Shown here: one piece after another, positions 49,263 through 58,680 of the stretch | Numbering within the stretch: the first letter of the stretch is position 1 | Layout: every line of letters begins with the position of its first letter | From: Streptomyces sp. TLI_171 | Lineage (GTDB): Bacteria; Actinomycetota; Actinomycetes; Streptomycetales; Streptomycetaceae | Direction: 5' to 3' | Length of the DNA stretch: 64,000 nt | Assembly (NCBI RefSeq): GCF_003610255.1 | Contig: NZ_RAPS01000001.1 | Span: 4,340,001-4,404,000 of the forward strand | Made by a program: the position numbers and the translations under genes | Notes under the pieces: model-generated | What the model saw: only the letters and a program-made list of their open reading frames with translations | What the model was told of the DNA's origin: nothing | Databases searched by the model: none

Positions 49263-50555
49263 TTACGCCGGGGGCTTGTCGTTGGTGAGGACCCAGCGGA
49301 CGTCGGTGAAGCCCTGGCGTTGTTCGACCAGGCGGCCGTTCCGGACCTGCTGGAAGGTGACGGAGGTGTTCACCAGGCGGGGGGAGTCGGCGGTGGGGAG
49401 CATGTTGGTGACGCCCCAGCTCAGGGGCGGGGTGGCGCCGGCGGTGTCGATGGGGTCGCCGCTGTCGAGGACGGTCTGCAGGGCCTTCGCGGTGATCGGC
49501 TTGGTCTTGTCGATGCGGCCGACGGCCTGCCGGAGGACCTCGTAGGCGACCCAGGTGGTCTGCACGCCGGGGTCGGAGACGTCGATGGTGGTGCCGTTGC
49601 CGTAGGTGCGGGCGGTGGCGCGCAGGGCGTCCCAGACGGCGGAGGACTCGGCGGGGAACCAGCCGGTGGCGTACGCGCCGCGGAGCGGGCCGCCGTCGCC
49701 GCCGGTGGAGTCGACCACGGACTGCTGGAAGGAGCCGATCACCGAGGCGAGCTGGGTGTTCCTGGGGTTGGCGCGGCGGTACGGGTCGAGCAGGTTGGCG
49801 GTGGGCTCCGCGCCGAGGGCGGAGAGCACGCAGTTGCCGGCCTTGTCGTCGCCGATGGCCTTGCGGGTGTAGGGCGAGTAGTCGTTGGACTTCTCGGGGG
49901 CCTTGATGTCGGTGACCTTGATGGCGGTCTGCTTGGCGGCGGAGCCGAGGTAGCTGACCAGCGCGTCGCCGGCCCGGGTGTCGGGGCGGATCAGGGATAT
50001 CTGCTTGCAGCCGGCCTCGACGAGCTGGCGCCCGCTGCCCGCGACCAGGGCGGGCAGGCCGCCGTTGACCGGGTAGGAGAGCGGGCTGCTGAACTCCGGG
50101 GTGGAGAGGCCGTAGCCGCCGATGAACGGGATGCCGGCCTCTTCCAGGACGGGCATGAAATTGGTGCCGTACTGGCTGGCGGAGCCGACCACGGCTACCG
50201 CGTGGGCGTTCACGGCCTGGTCGGCGCAGGCGGTGGCGCCGTCGGTGGTGTCGTGCTCGTTGCAGGTGAGGATGCGGACCTTGCGGCCGTCGAGTCCGCC
50301 GTGGGCGTTGAGGTCGCGGCCGATGGCGTCGGCGAGCGCGGTCATGCCGGGCCGGTCGGCGGCGCCGGTGCCGGACGGGGCCCAGGTCATGACGGTGACT
50401 TCCTGGCCGGCGGCGTCGGCGGCGGCGGGGCCTCCACAGGCGGAGGCGGACAGCAGGGCGGGGAGGACCGCGGCGCCGGCGGCGAACGCGGCGGCGGTGC
50501 GGTGTCGGCGGCCGCTGACGGCGGGTGGCGGGTGGGGGGTTCCGTTCCGCGTCAT
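49263..50555 (-). CDS. Branched-chain amino acid-type ABC substrate-binding lipoprotein
   Basis: A 430-residue type I periplasmic binding protein of the Leu/Ile/Val-binding group with signal and lipobox-like 'LLSASACGG'. 'ALADAIGRDLNAHGGLDGRKVRILTCNEHD' in pieces is the family's N-terminal region, and 'FIGGYGLSTPEFSSP' the ligand loop. No permease or ATPase is adjacent, so it is an orphan binding protein; ligand unknown. ATG at 50555 is chosen over 50579 because the upstream ATG overlaps the GGGAGGAA ribosome site. Confidence 0.88.
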   Translation of the reverse strand: MTRNGTPHPPPAVSGRRHRTAAAFAAGAAVLPALLSASACGGPAAADAAGQEVTVMTWAPSGTGAADRPGMTALADAIGRDLNAHGGLDGRKVRILTCNEHDTTDGATACADQAVNAHAVAVVGSASQYGTNFMPVLEEAGIPFIGGYGLSTPEFSSPLSYPVNGGLPALVAGSGRQLVEAGCKQISLIRPDTRAGDALVSYLGSAAKQTAIKVTDIKAPEKSNDYSPYTRKAIGDDKAGNCVLSALGAEPTANLLDPYRRANPRNTQLASVIGSFQQSVVDSTGGDGGPLRGAYATGWFPAESSAVWDALRATARTYGNGTTIDVSDPGVQTTWVAYEVLRQAVGRIDKTKPITAKALQTVLDSGDPIDTAGATPPLSWGVTNMLPTADSPRLVNTSVTFQQVRNGRLVEQRQGFTDVRWVLTNDKPPA

Positions 50556-50850
50556 GGTGCTTCGTTCCTCCCTGGACATGTTGCTTCGGGGTCCCGTGCT
50601 CCGTTGCGCAGGCTCGGCGGATCAAGGGTGGTCGGGCCCGCGCACGCCGAGAGGGACGCCATGTGAACGACTTGCCAACGGGGGAGGAACACGGAGCACT
50701 GACCAGCTGTGACGCGGGTAGAGGACGCGTGTGGAGGGCGGCCGGCCGGGGAACGTACGATCGTCTCCCGTGTCCGACAGCATGGATTCTCCGTATCGGT
50801 CTGCCCGAAACCCTTCTCGAACGGGCGGGCGCTCAAGCACGATGGGCGGC

Positions 50851-51288
50851 ATGCCCCTGACTGATCTGCCCTGGTGGCGCTGGCGGGCCCGGATCCGCTC
50901 GGCGCTGCACATGTTCTCCGACCCCGGCTTCCAGGAGACGGCCTGGCTGAACGGCCGGGAAGGGTACGGCGACCTCACCGACGCCGTGTACCGGCTGGTC
51001 GAGGACACCTGGCTGGACCGCTGGTCGGCGGAGAAGTACGTCGGCTCGATCTTCCGGGACTCCGCGGAGGCGGTCGCGGTGGACGCCGCGGTGCTGCGGG
51101 TGCTGCGGATCCTGCACCAGGTCGGCGGGGACGCCCCGGCCGCGGTGTACCTGGGCCACCCGGACTGGCCGGAGGCGGTGCAGGCGGCCCGCGAGGCGCA
51201 CCACCGGCTGGCCGTCAACGACGGCGACGACCCGGACCTCCCGCCCACCACGCTGGACGTGTTGCGGCAGCTGACCGCGCACGCCTGA
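50851..51288 (+). CDS. Conserved streptomycete protein of unknown function
   Basis: A 145-residue soluble protein beginning 'MPLTDLPWWRWRARIRSAL', with 'SDPGFQETAWLNGREGYGDL' in part, 'VYRLVEDTWLDRWSAEKYVG' in part and 'HPDWPEAVQAAREAHHRL'. It is mostly helical with many Trp residues; no family function known. A CACGAT element ends seven bases before the ATG at 50851, pointing to leaderless translation and against ATG 50842, which overlaps that element. purU follows after 118 bp. Confidence 0.8.
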   Translation: MPLTDLPWWRWRARIRSALHMFSDPGFQETAWLNGREGYGDLTDAVYRLVEDTWLDRWSAEKYVGSIFRDSAEAVAVDAAVLRVLRILHQVGGDAPAAVYLGHPDWPEAVQAAREAHHRLAVNDGDDPDLPPTTLDVLRQLTAHA

Positions 51289-51406
51289 GCGGCGGCCCCG
51301 CGGCGGGCGGTCTCGGGTGGCGGGCGGCTTTCCCGCCGTCGGTCGATCTGTGCCAGGCTGGGCCGTTGCCGTCCGCACCAGAGCCGAGAAACGGGGCCCC
51401 GCGAGC

Positions 51407-52270
51407 ATGGAAGAGACCGCCCGCTCCCAGTACGTCCTCACGCTGTCCTGCCCCGACAAGCAGGGCATCGTCCACGCGGTCTCCAGCTACCTGTTCATGA
51501 CGGGTTGCAACATCATCGACAGCCAGCAGTTCGGCGACTCCGGCACCGGCCTGTTCTTCATGCGGGTGCACTTCTCCGCGGAGGAGCCGGTGACGGCGGA
51601 GAAGCTGCGGGCGAGCTTCGCGGCGATCGGCGCCTCGTTCCGGATGGAGTGGCAGATCCACGAGTCCGCGGAGCGGATGCGGGTGCTGCTGATGGTCTCC
51701 AAGTTCGGGCACTGCCTGAACGACCTGCTGTTCCGCACCCGGATCGGCGCGCTGCCGGTGGAGATCGTCGGGGTGGTGTCCAACCACACCGACTTCCGGG
51801 AGCTGACCGAGTCGTACGGCATCCCGTTCCACCACCTCCCGGTGACCAAGGACACCAAGGCGCAGGCCGAGCAGCAGCTGCTCGACCTGGTCGCCGAGGA
51901 GCGGGTCGAACTGGTGGTGCTGGCCCGCTACATGCAGGTGCTCTCGGACGACCTGTGCAAGGCGCTGTCCGGACGGGTCATCAACATCCACCACTCCTTC
52001 CTGCCGAGCTTCAAGGGCGCCAAGCCGTACCACCAGGCGCACGTCCGCGGCGTGAAGCTGATCGGGGCGACGGCGCACTACGTCACCGCCGACCTGGACG
52101 AGGGTCCGATCATCGAGCAGGAGGTCGCCCGGGTCACCCACGACGTCACGCCCGAGCAGCTGGTGGCGCTCGGCCGGGACGTCGAGTGCCAGGCGCTGGC
52201 CCGCGCGGTGAAGTGGCACAGCGAGCGCCGGGTGCTGCTGAACGGCACCCGCACCGTGGTGTTCGCCTGA
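51407..52270 (+). CDS. purU: Formyltetrahydrofolate deformylase
   Basis: PurU hydrolyses 10-formyltetrahydrofolate to tetrahydrofolate and formate, balancing one-carbon pools. The 287-residue protein has an N-terminal ACT domain (residues 8-85, 'VLTLSCPDKQGIVHAVSSYL') and a C-terminal formyltransferase-like catalytic domain with 'VVSNHTDF', 'LARYMQVLSDDL', 'INIHHSFLPSFKGAKPY' (active-site Asn and His) and 'TAHYVTADLDEGPIIEQ' (Asp). Complete. Confidence 0.96.
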   Translation: MEETARSQYVLTLSCPDKQGIVHAVSSYLFMTGCNIIDSQQFGDSGTGLFFMRVHFSAEEPVTAEKLRASFAAIGASFRMEWQIHESAERMRVLLMVSKFGHCLNDLLFRTRIGALPVEIVGVVSNHTDFRELTESYGIPFHHLPVTKDTKAQAEQQLLDLVAEERVELVVLARYMQVLSDDLCKALSGRVINIHHSFLPSFKGAKPYHQAHVRGVKLIGATAHYVTADLDEGPIIEQEVARVTHDVTPEQLVALGRDVECQALARAVKWHSERRVLLNGTRTVVFA

Positions 52271-52651
52271 CGTCCGGTCGGTCCCCGAGGCGCGCTCAGG
52301 TCCCTCTCCGCCCACGGCGTTCGAGTCGCGGTGGACATGTGTAGGAAGGGTTGTTCGCTCGTGGCGCGCCGGTGCCCGGCGGCCCCCTGGCGGTACGGTC
52401 TGGGATACCCGCGAGGGCGGTGCCGCCGACCGGTCGTGCGAACCCCGGCAGGGTGAGCGGGACAGTATGCCCTGCGGTGTCCCCCGAACGCTGGAATATG
52501 CCCGAAGCTCTTGCTGCGACCCGGTCGCGGAATCATTCTGGGGCGTATTCGTGTCGATGCCATGGGCAGTCCGGGTCGGTGCTCCGCGGTGCGGGGCCGA
52601 CCGGACCGGCGGGATCAAGCGGGCCGAATACCGAGTGCGGGTGGTGGAGCG
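52271..52651. other. Gene-free region upstream of the ATPase-fold gene
   Basis: A 381-bp gap after purU. A frame in phase with the next gene opens at 52511, but its first 47 codons do not resemble the family. AT-richer words (GGAATATGCC near 52493, GAATCATTCTGG near 52530) could mark the promoter. No RNA structure was recognised. Confidence 0.3.
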
Positions 52652-53107
52652 GTGCAGGTACTTCAGGTACAGCTGGCGGTCCAGGCGGAGCCGGCCGAGG
52701 TGTCACGGGCCCGGCGCTGGGTCCGGGCGCGGCTGCAGGCCGGCGGGATCGACCCGGACTCGTCGATCGCCGAGACCCTGGTGCTGGTGGTCTCCGAGCT
52801 GGTCACCAACGCGGTGGTGCACACCGGCTGCCCGGCGGTGCTGCGGCTGGTGCTGCCGGTCGACCCGGTCGACGCGCCCGTGCCGGTCCGGGTGGAGGTC
52901 GCCGACGCCAGCTGCACGGCCCCCGCGCCGCGGCACGCCGGGCCGGACGAGGACGCCACCAACGGCCGCGGCCTGGAGCTGGTCGACCTGCTCTGCGAGC
53001 GCTGGGGCTGGTACCCGGACGGCTCGGGCAAGCGGGTCTGGTGCGAGATCGGCTCCACCGCCGGGGTGTGCGAGCGGGCCGCGCAGCCGGTCGCCTCGGT
53101 GCGCTGA
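52652..53107 (+). CDS. Serine-kinase-fold ATP-binding protein (anti-sigma factor-like)
   Basis: A 151-residue GHKL ATPase of the RsbW/SpoIIAB-like group that is abundant in streptomycetes. N-box 'LVVSELVTNAVVHTG', G1 'VADASC', and G2 'GRGLELVDLLCERWGW' are present. These proteins phosphorylate anti-anti-sigma factors and bind sigma factors of the SigB type; many are orphans like this one. GTG 52652 was chosen because it starts just before the fold, with GGAG near it; upstream in-frame starts are possible. Confidence 0.82.
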   Translation: MQVLQVQLAVQAEPAEVSRARRWVRARLQAGGIDPDSSIAETLVLVVSELVTNAVVHTGCPAVLRLVLPVDPVDAPVPVRVEVADASCTAPAPRHAGPDEDATNGRGLELVDLLCERWGWYPDGSGKRVWCEIGSTAGVCERAAQPVASVR

Positions 53108-53490
53108 GCGCTCGTCAGGGGCGTCGCCGTACGCCGGTCGCGCGCTGTCCGCGCCTCGGATGATCCTTCTGAATTTCGGACAACCCATTGACGTGACGTA
53201 TCCGACTGATCACTCTTGGGTGCGGCGCTCCGTTGCGAGGGGACGCCGAGGGAGACCGGGCGGTGCCGACACTCAGGGGGTCGTTGGCCGACTCCGCCCG
53301 GAACCTCGGCGAAATCGGGGCGCCCGGGCGTCACGGCTTCAGGGCCCGGACGCCGGTCTGGACGGCGGTCCGCCGTGCCGTGCTCGGGGTGCGCGCGGCG
53401 GACCGCCGTCCGGTCACCCTGCGGGCGGAGGCCGCATCGTGACCCAAAACCACTGGAAACCAGGAGTGGTCTACACCAAAACTGAGCTAC
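53108..53490. other. Region with one possible short gene
   Basis: 383 bp between the ATPase-fold gene and the MFS gene. Contents are a possible 59-codon ORF (53263-53442) and an AT-rich patch with TTGACG at 53189-53194. Nothing else recognised. Confidence 0.35.
53263..53442 (+). CDS. Possible small basic protein
   Basis: GTG start with GAGGGAG eight bases upstream, 59 residues, Arg-rich ('VRRAVLGVRAADRRPV'), no membrane helix. It ends 48 bp before the MFS start. No relative known to me; could be a leader peptide or a chance frame. Confidence 0.3.
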   Translation: MPTLRGSLADSARNLGEIGAPGRHGFRARTPVWTAVRRAVLGVRAADRRPVTLRAEAAS

Positions 53491-54759
53491 GTGACCGCAC
53501 CCGAACTGAAAACCGCCTCCACCCCGCGTGTCGGCACCGGCGCCGGACCCGCCATCTGGTCGGGCAACTTCCGGCTCTACTTCACCGCCCGCTCGGCCGG
53601 GCTGCTGAGCGACGCGATGCTCCCGGTGGCCGTCACCACCGGACTGCTGACCTCCCATCACGCCGGATCCACCGTCGGCTACGCGATGGCCTTCCTGCTC
53701 GCCCCGTTCGCCGGCCTGGTCCTGGTCGGCGGGGTGCTCGCCGACCGCTTCACCGCCCGCCGGCTGATGATCTTCGCGGACCTGCTCAACCTGGTCACCC
53801 GGGTGCTGCTCGCGGTGCTCTTCTTCCGCGGCATCGACCAGCTCTGGCAGCTGTACCTGCTGCTCGCGCTGGCCGGCACCGCCGCCGCCATGTTCCAGCC
53901 CGGCGCCGCCTCCACCGTCCCGCTGGTGGCCCGTGACGTGCAGGGCGCCAACGGCATCCTGCGCACCTCCGAGGCGCTCACCACACTGGCCGGGCCCCCG
54001 CTGGCCGGCCTGCTCGCCGCCGCCTCCACCGGCTGGGTGATGGTCATCGCCGGCGCGATGTACGCGATCAGCGCCAGCTGCCTGCTCACCCTGCGGCTCG
54101 GCCCGGTCCCCGCCCCGCCGCCCGGCGACAGCCTGTGGCGCAACCTGGTGGAGGGCTGGCACGAGTTCTGGTCCCGCAGCTGGATGTGGGGCGTCATCCT
54201 GATCTGGATGGTGTTCACGGTGCTCTCCTGGGGCCCGCTGAACCCGCTGATCGGCAACCTGGTGGTCCCCAAGTTCGGCGGCAGCGTCTACGGCGTGCTG
54301 AACGGCATGTTCGGCGCCGGCACCGTCATCGGCGGCCTGGCCGCGATCCGGCTCAAGCCCGCCCGGCCGCTCACCGCCGGCGCGCTGGCCCTGCTGGCCT
54401 TCCCCGTCCAGCAGTTCGCCTTCGTCTTCGACCTGCCCTGGCCGGTCCTCGGCGCCGCCCAGCTGGTCTCCGGCATCGGCATCAGCTTCTGGGGCGTCAT
54501 GTGGGCCACCAGCGTGCAGACCCAGGTCCCGGGCGAGGTGCTGAACCGGATCCACGCCTACGAGGTGGCCGGCTCGGTCTGCATGTTCCCGATCGGCGCC
54601 GCGCTGTCCGGCCCCGCGAAGGAGGCCTTCGGCGCGCAGGCGATGCTGCTCGTCGGCGGCACCGTCACCCTGCTCACCGTCGCCGTGCTGCTGCTCAGCC
54701 CGCCGATCCGCAACCTGCGCCGGGTCGACACCGCCGGGCCGGTGGCCGCCGGGCACTGA
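53491..54759 (+). CDS. MFS transporter (DHA3-like)
   Basis: A 422-residue carrier with 12 helices. 'NFRLYFTARSAGLLSDAML' at helix 1, 'GGVLADRFTARRLMIFAD' as loop 2-3 motif, 'EALTTLAGPPLAGLL' in helix 5 region. The family exports antibiotics and siderophores; substrate unknown. GTG at 53491. A second MFS gene follows on the same strand after 91 bp. Confidence 0.9.
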   Translation: MTAPELKTASTPRVGTGAGPAIWSGNFRLYFTARSAGLLSDAMLPVAVTTGLLTSHHAGSTVGYAMAFLLAPFAGLVLVGGVLADRFTARRLMIFADLLNLVTRVLLAVLFFRGIDQLWQLYLLLALAGTAAAMFQPGAASTVPLVARDVQGANGILRTSEALTTLAGPPLAGLLAAASTGWVMVIAGAMYAISASCLLTLRLGPVPAPPPGDSLWRNLVEGWHEFWSRSWMWGVILIWMVFTVLSWGPLNPLIGNLVVPKFGGSVYGVLNGMFGAGTVIGGLAAIRLKPARPLTAGALALLAFPVQQFAFVFDLPWPVLGAAQLVSGIGISFWGVMWATSVQTQVPGEVLNRIHAYEVAGSVCMFPIGAALSGPAKEAFGAQAMLLVGGTVTLLTVAVLLLSPPIRNLRRVDTAGPVAAGH

Positions 54760-54850
54760 CCGGCCGTCCGCTCCCGACGGCAGGATCTCGGCGCATCATG
54801 GCAGCGAATCCCGTGGTGGGCGCGGGGCCCGGACCGGGAGACTCGGGCGG

Positions 54851-56155
54851 GTGAAGGAACTGGAACTCACCGCCGCACCCGCCGCCGACCCGGCCCCGCC
54901 CCGCCGCACCCCGCGCGTCCACTACGGCTGGATCGTGGTCGCGGTCTCCCTGGTCGTCCTGGTCGGCTCGGCCGGCTTCCGCTCCGCGCCCAGCCTGATG
55001 ATGGACGCCCTGCACAACGAGTTCGGCTGGTCGCTCGCCACCATCTCCAGCGCGGTCTCCGTCAACCTCGCCCTGTACGGCCTCACCGCGCCGTTCGCCG
55101 CCGCCCTGATGGACCGCTTCGGCGTCCGCCTCGTGGTGGTCTGCGCGCTGCTCACCATCTCCACCGGCGCCGGGCTCACCGTCCTGATGACGCAGCCCTG
55201 GCAGCTGATCCTCTGCTGGGGCGTGCTGGTCGGCCTCGGCAGCGGCTCGATGGCCGGGGCCTTCGCCACCACCATCTCCGGCCGCTGGTTCCAGGCCCGG
55301 CAGGGCCTGGTCACCGGCGTGCTCACCGCCGCCGGCGCGGCCGGCAACCTGGTCTTCATGCCGCTGCTGGCCGCGCTGGTCGAACAGCACGGCTGGCGCA
55401 CCGCGGTGGTGGTGGTCTCGCTCTCGGCCACCGCCGTGGCCGTCCCGGTCCTGCTGCTGATGCGCGAACGCCCCGCCGACCTCGGCCTGTTGCCCTACGG
55501 CGCGACCGAGGCCCCGGCGCCGCCGCGGACCGACGGCTCCGCGGTGGCCCGCTCGCTGCGGGTGCTCCGCGACGCGACGCGCAGCCGCGCGTTCTGGCTG
55601 CTCTCCGCCTCGTTCGCGATCTGCGGCGCCACCACCGTCGGCCTGGTCGGCACCCACTTCATCAAGGCCGCCCACGACCACGGCATGCCGGAGACCACCA
55701 GCGCCTCGCTGCTCGCGCTGATCGGCGTCTTCGACATCGCCGGCACCATCGCCAGCGGCTGGTTCACCGACCGCTTCGACTCCACCTGGCTGCTGATCAC
55801 CTACTACGCGCTGCGCGGACTCTCGCTGGTCTTCCTGCCGGCCCTGTTCGACGACAGCCTGCGGCCGCCGATCCTGGCCTTCGTGATCTTCTACGGCCTG
55901 GACTGGGTCGCGACCGTCCCGCCCACCGTGGCGCTCTGCCGCCGCCACTTCGGCGAGGACGCCCCCATCGTCTTCGGCTGGGTGCTGGCCGCCCACCAGC
56001 TCGGCGCGGCCGCGGTGGCCGGCCTGGCCGGGCTCGCCCGCGACCGCTTCGGCGACTACGACGCCACCTGGTACGCGGCGGGCGCGCTGTGCGCGGTCGC
56101 GGTCGCCTGCTGCTTCGCCCTGCGCGGTGGCCGGACGCCGGTGGCCACCGCCTAG
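54851..56155 (+). CDS. MFS transporter (monocarboxylate/oxalate-formate antiporter-like)
   Basis: A 434-residue carrier with 12 helices. 'VHYGWIVVAVSLVVLVGSAG' at helix 1 in two pieces, 'EFGWSLATISSAVSVNLALYG' in pieces and 'GRWFQARQGLVTGVL' are typical for the oxalate/formate antiporter-like group that moves organic anions. GTG at 54851. Its TAG stop (56153-56155) doubles as the first bases of the next gene's -10 element. Confidence 0.9.
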   Translation: MKELELTAAPAADPAPPRRTPRVHYGWIVVAVSLVVLVGSAGFRSAPSLMMDALHNEFGWSLATISSAVSVNLALYGLTAPFAAALMDRFGVRLVVVCALLTISTGAGLTVLMTQPWQLILCWGVLVGLGSGSMAGAFATTISGRWFQARQGLVTGVLTAAGAAGNLVFMPLLAALVEQHGWRTAVVVVSLSATAVAVPVLLLMRERPADLGLLPYGATEAPAPPRTDGSAVARSLRVLRDATRSRAFWLLSASFAICGATTVGLVGTHFIKAAHDHGMPETTSASLLALIGVFDIAGTIASGWFTDRFDSTWLLITYYALRGLSLVFLPALFDDSLRPPILAFVIFYGLDWVATVPPTVALCRRHFGEDAPIVFGWVLAAHQLGAAAVAGLAGLARDRFGDYDATWYAAGALCAVAVACCFALRGGRTPVATA

Positions 56156-56165
56156 GCTCTGGCCC

Positions 56166-56684
56166 ATGAGCCTGCGCTTCGAACTGGACCCCGAGCTGAC
56201 CCCCGCGCTCCGGGAGGAGATCACCGGGCTGTGGACGGACGTGTCCAACGCCGGCGGCGCGGTCGGGTTCGTGCCGCCGGTGACGGCCGCGGAGGTCCGG
56301 CCGGTGGCGGACCGGCAGTTCGCGGCGCTGGCGCCGGACCGGCTGCTGGTCGGGTTCGAACCGGGCGGGCGGCTCGCCGCGGTGGTGTTCTTCGAGGACA
56401 TGCGGTTCGGGCTGATGGACCACTGGCGGCTGCTGAAGCGCGTCATGGTGCACCCCGACTTCCAGGGCCGCGGCTACGGCGCCGAGTTGCTGGCGGAGGC
56501 CGAGCGGGTGGCCCGCAGCTGGGGCCTGGCCGGCCTGCGGCTGACCCTGCGCGGCGGGCACGGGCTGGAGAAGTTCTACGGCCGCAGCGGGTACGTGGAG
56601 GTCGGCCGGGTGCCGGGGGCGATCCGGGTGGGCCCCGGGGACGACCGGGACGACGTCACCATGTGGCTCGACCTGCGGGCCTGA
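56166..56684 (+). CDS. GNAT family N-acetyltransferase
   Basis: A 172-residue acetyltransferase. Acetyl-CoA loop 'HPDFQGRGYGAELLAEAE' (residues about 97-114) and C-terminal 'KFYGRSGYVEVGRVPG'. Acceptor unknown. TAGGCT (56153-56158) ends seven bases before the ATG, so it has its own leaderless promoter although it starts only 10 bp after the MFS stop. Confidence 0.88.
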   Translation: MSLRFELDPELTPALREEITGLWTDVSNAGGAVGFVPPVTAAEVRPVADRQFAALAPDRLLVGFEPGGRLAAVVFFEDMRFGLMDHWRLLKRVMVHPDFQGRGYGAELLAEAERVARSWGLAGLRLTLRGGHGLEKFYGRSGYVEVGRVPGAIRVGPGDDRDDVTMWLDLRA

Positions 56685-56814
56685 GCGGCCGGTTGCGACG
56701 GGGGAGCGCGGGTGCGACCTGCGCGCCTTCGCGGTGTGAGGTCGTGCTTCACTGGGAGGGCCATTACCCCCGCGCGCCCGGCCGGCGCGACCCGGCAGTG
56801 AAGGACGAACCCCG

Positions 56815-57162
56815 GTGAGCAGCAAGAACCACGCCACGCTCCGCTACACCTCGCTGCGGGCGAGCATCTTCCTGGCCTGCCTGCTGATCGCGCTGCTGCT
56901 CGGCCACTTCGAGGTGATCCCGGTGGGCGGCGAGGCCGGCCTGGTGTTCCTGGTGGTGCTGGCGATGGTGGCCTCCTCGGCGGTCAGCTACGCGCTGCTG
57001 GGCAAGCAGCGCGACGAGATGTCCGCGCAGATCGCCGCGCGGGTCGAGGCCCGCAAGGCCCGCTCCGCGGTGCGCGACGCCGCCGAGGACGCGGCGGACG
57101 ACGCGGCCCGGGCCGCCGCGGCGCAGCAGGCTGCCCAGGCCCATCAGGCGCAGGCCGGCTGA
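56815..57162 (+). CDS. DUF4229 membrane protein
   Basis: A 115-residue protein with two membrane helices ('ASIFLACLLIALLLGHF' and 'LVFLVVLAMVASSAVSYALL') and a long charged Ala-rich coiled-coil-like tail ('QIAARVEARKARSAVRDAAED' in part). Matches DUF4229, a family found only in actinobacteria. GTG at 56815. The lacI gene starts four bases after its stop, suggesting coupling. Confidence 0.83.
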   Translation: MSSKNHATLRYTSLRASIFLACLLIALLLGHFEVIPVGGEAGLVFLVVLAMVASSAVSYALLGKQRDEMSAQIAARVEARKARSAVRDAAEDAADDAARAAAAQQAAQAHQAQAG

Positions 57163-57166
57163 CGGC

Positions 57167-58177
57167 GTGTCGGACAGCCCGTCCGGCGAGGGGGCGCGGC
57201 GGCGGCCGACGGGTCGGGACGTGGCCCGGCTGGCCGGGGTCTCGCAGGCCACGGTCTCGCTGGTGTTCTCCGGCAGCTCCGGGCACCGGGTCTCGGAGGC
57301 CACCCGGGAGCGGATCCACGCGGCCGCCCGCGAGCTGGGCTACCGCCCGCAGGCGGCCGGCCGGCAGCTGCGGCTGGGCCGCAGCGGCATGGTGCTGCTG
57401 GCGGTGCCGAACCTGCTCGGCCCGTTCTTCGGCCGGGTGCTGACGGGCGTGCACGAGGAGGCCGCCCGGCACGGCCTGGCGGTGGTGGTGAGCAGCGGCT
57501 GGGACGCGGCGACGCTGGCGGAGGCGGCCGCGGCCGGCCGCTTCGACGGCCTGCTGGTGTGTTCCCCCGACGACCGGCAGCTGGGCGAACTGCCCGCGGA
57601 CACCGCCGCGGTGTTCCTGGACGCCGACCCGGCGGCGAACGCCGGCCGGCCGACCCTGGAGCTGGACCTGACGGCGGGCATGCGGGCGGCCGTCGACCAC
57701 CTGGCCGGGCTGGGGCACCGCCGGATCGGCTACCTCCGCTCGGTGCACTCCGCGCACACCTTCCGGGTCCGGCAGGCCGCGTTCGCGGCGGCGTCCGCCC
57801 GGCTGGAGGTCCGGGAGCTGGCGGTCAGCCTGAACGAGGGCAGCCGGGCGGCGGAGCTGGCGGCCCGGGAGCTGCTCGGCGGCCCCGACCGGCCGCGCGC
57901 GGTGGTGTGCGACGACGACGTGGTGGCGTCCGGTCTGTACCGGGCGGCGGGCGAGCTGGGCCTGCGGATCCCCGACGACCTGTCGGTGGTGGGCATGGAC
58001 AACATTCCGGTGGCGGAGCTGCTCAGCCCGCCACTGACCACCGTCGACCTGCCCGGCGAGCAGCTGGGCCGGACCGGACTGGCCACCCTGGTCGCCCTGC
58101 TGGGCGGCGAACTGCCGCCGCCCGCGGACCCGTTGGCGACCAGCCTGGTGGTGCGCAGCTCGACCGCGGCGGCCTGA
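57167..58177 (+). CDS. LacI family transcriptional regulator
   Basis: A 336-residue sugar-responsive repressor. Helix-turn-helix and hinge at residues 15-70 ('TGRDVARLAGVSQATVSLVF' in part, 'RERIHAAARELGYRPQAAGR' in part), then a type I periplasmic-binding-like effector domain ('VVVSSGWDAATL', 'FDGLLVCSP', 'VVGMDNIPVAELL'). GTG at 57167. It is convergent with a GNAT and an MFS gene; the MFS promoter carries a palindrome with central CG, as LacI operators do. Confidence 0.92.
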   Translation: MSDSPSGEGARRRPTGRDVARLAGVSQATVSLVFSGSSGHRVSEATRERIHAAARELGYRPQAAGRQLRLGRSGMVLLAVPNLLGPFFGRVLTGVHEEAARHGLAVVVSSGWDAATLAEAAAAGRFDGLLVCSPDDRQLGELPADTAAVFLDADPAANAGRPTLELDLTAGMRAAVDHLAGLGHRRIGYLRSVHSAHTFRVRQAAFAAASARLEVRELAVSLNEGSRAAELAARELLGGPDRPRAVVCDDDVVASGLYRAAGELGLRIPDDLSVVGMDNIPVAELLSPPLTTVDLPGEQLGRTGLATLVALLGGELPPPADPLATSLVVRSSTAAA

Positions 58178-58185
58178 GCCGGCGG

Positions 58186-58620
58186 CTACTGCTCGCCGAG
58201 CACCATCCACTTGCCGGGCTCGGCCATCGGCGCGAACCCGACCTTGGCGTACACCTCGTGCGCATCGCGGGTGGCCAGCAGCAGGCGGCGCAGCCCGAGG
58301 CCGGCCAGCTCGTCGCGGACGGCGGCGGCGAGCGCCGTCCCCAGGCCCCGGCCGCGGGCCTGCGGGGCGATGAACACGTCGCACAGCCAGGCGAAGGTCG
58401 CGCGGTCGGTGACCACCCGGGCGTAGCCCACCTGCGCGCCGGAACCCTCTTCGTACAGGCCGAAGTTGAGCGAACCGTCGATCGCCAGGTCCTGCTTCTC
58501 GCGGGGCCGCCCGAGCGCCCAGTAGGCGTCCTCGGAGAGCCATCGGTGCACGGCCGACCGGTCCAGGCGCGCCGGATCGGTGGACACCGTGTAGCCCGCG
58601 GGCAGTTCGTAACTCGTCAT
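58186..58620 (-). CDS. GNAT family N-acetyltransferase
   Basis: A 144-residue acetyltransferase starting 'MTSYELPAGYTVSTDPARLD'-like in two pieces, with 'LCDVFIAPQARGRGLGTALA' as acetyl-CoA loop in part and 'VYAKVGFAPM' at the end. This compact form, with 'WLSEDAYWALGRPRE' near the N terminus, is a widespread subgroup of unknown acceptor. ATG at 58620; another ATG three codons upstream is possible. It lies 60 bp downstream of the MFS gene on the same strand. Confidence 0.88.
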   Translation of the reverse strand: MTSYELPAGYTVSTDPARLDRSAVHRWLSEDAYWALGRPREKQDLAIDGSLNFGLYEEGSGAQVGYARVVTDRATFAWLCDVFIAPQARGRGLGTALAAAVRDELAGLGLRRLLLATRDAHEVYAKVGFAPMAEPGKWMVLGEQ

Positions 58621-58680
58621 GCGGCGCATCCAAGCAGGCCGCGGCCGGTGCGGGCGACCGGTTTGCGGGTCGCCCCTCGC

